Of a stretch of 54,123 nucleotides of DNA, positions 53,897 to 54,123 are shown in pieces. Origin of the DNA: an uncultured Bacteroidales bacterium (GTDB taxonomy: Bacteria > Bacteroidota > Bacteroidia > Bacteroidales > UBA932). The notes beneath the pieces were generated by a model. The model searched no databases, had not been told where the DNA came from, and saw only the letters and a list, made by a program, of their open reading frames with translations. The position numbers and the translations under genes were made by a program. The stretch spans positions 1-54,123 of the forward strand of contig CAMIYB010000005.1 of the NCBI GenBank assembly GCA_946402945.1, written 5' to 3'. Each line of letters begins with the position of its first letter. Within the stretch, counting starts at the first letter, position 1.

Positions 53897-54123
53897 TTAT
53901 TTGACCGGGAAGGTGAAATAGGTGTCGGGGAAGGGCTCGTCGCGGAGGGTGAAGTGCCACCATTCGCTTTCGATGGGCTTGAATCCGTGCCGGAGCATGG
54001 CCTGGCGCAGGATCATGCGGTTGGCGAACTGCCCGGCCGTAATGCTGCGGCCCGCGGGCGAAGAGGAATTGTCGCCGGTGTATTCCCCGGTGTCGGGATT
54101 GCCGCAGAAGTCGGGATGGCTTT
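53897..54123 (-). CDS. D-alanyl-D-alanine dipeptidase, VanX/DdpX-like, 3' part
   Basis: The frame enters from the right edge and ends at TAA 53899-53897, giving 75 codons. The segment ESEWWHFTLRDEPFPDTYFTFPV is the signature end of M15D D-Ala-D-Ala dipeptidases, where Glu and His of EWWH bind zinc or act in catalysis. The rest of the gene lies outside the window. Codon use returns to the GCC/GGC/CGC pattern of the left part of the window, so this gene belongs to the resident chromosome rather than to the export segment. Confidence 0.88.
   Translation of the reverse strand, partial: SHPDFCGNPDTGEYTGDNSSSPAGRSITAGQFANRMILRQAMLRHGFKPIESEWWHFTLRDEPFPDTYFTFPVK

Overview
The window reads as a high-GC chromosome segment from Bacteroidota, most likely order Bacteroidales. 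Supporting signs are several TAnnTTTG-type -7 promoter elements, many ATGA/TAATG start-stop overlaps without obvious Shine-Dalgarno sites, a TolC/LolA/M16/S9 envelope repertoire and a DUF3127 protein next to dnaG. Genus cannot be called from sequence alone.

Region 1 (1-16.2 kb) is one long unidirectional operon, cut by the left edge. It encodes an aryl-polyene/flexirubin-type pigment pathway: three ketosynthases (two with an extra C-terminal ketosynthase-like domain), two free acyl carrier proteins plus a carrier domain fused to an AMP-ligase, two hot-dog dehydratase-like proteins, a thioesterase, an LpxL-like acyltransferase, a glycosyltransferase-acyltransferase fusion, a flavin oxidoreductase-acyltransferase fusion, a LolA-like carrier, a small multidrug-type membrane protein and an MMPL exporter. 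A ketoreductase and an aromatic starter enzyme are not in the window and probably lie upstream.

Region 2 (16.2-24.8 kb, minus strand) carries a lipoprotein / prolyl oligopeptidase / two alpha-beta hydrolases operon, then yitT, a Y-family polymerase and a 58-codon partner gene. Region 3 (24.9-47.8 kb) is mostly housekeeping: porin, tRNA-Val, recQ, FKBP lipoprotein, DUF3127, dnaG, metG, uxaC, a nucleotidyltransferase, a type Vd patatin, mntP/LysR, an M16 peptidase, PFOR, fabD and tRNA-Arg. A 125-bp fold-back element sits between the patatin and mntP.

Region 4 (47.9-53.8 kb) has different codon habits (AGG/AGA Arg, ATA Ile, CTT Leu). It holds an AraC regulator divergent from a TolC-HlyD-permease-permease export operon without an ATPase gene, and it stops against a tRNA-Met that has lost its 5' acceptor strand. 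This looks like an acquired segment. The window ends in the 3' part of a VanX-type dipeptidase gene.

The observations I would check first are the dehydratase pair whose two catalytic residues appear split between two subunits, the two ketosynthases with an appended second thiolase-fold half, and the tRNA-Met junction of the acquired export island.
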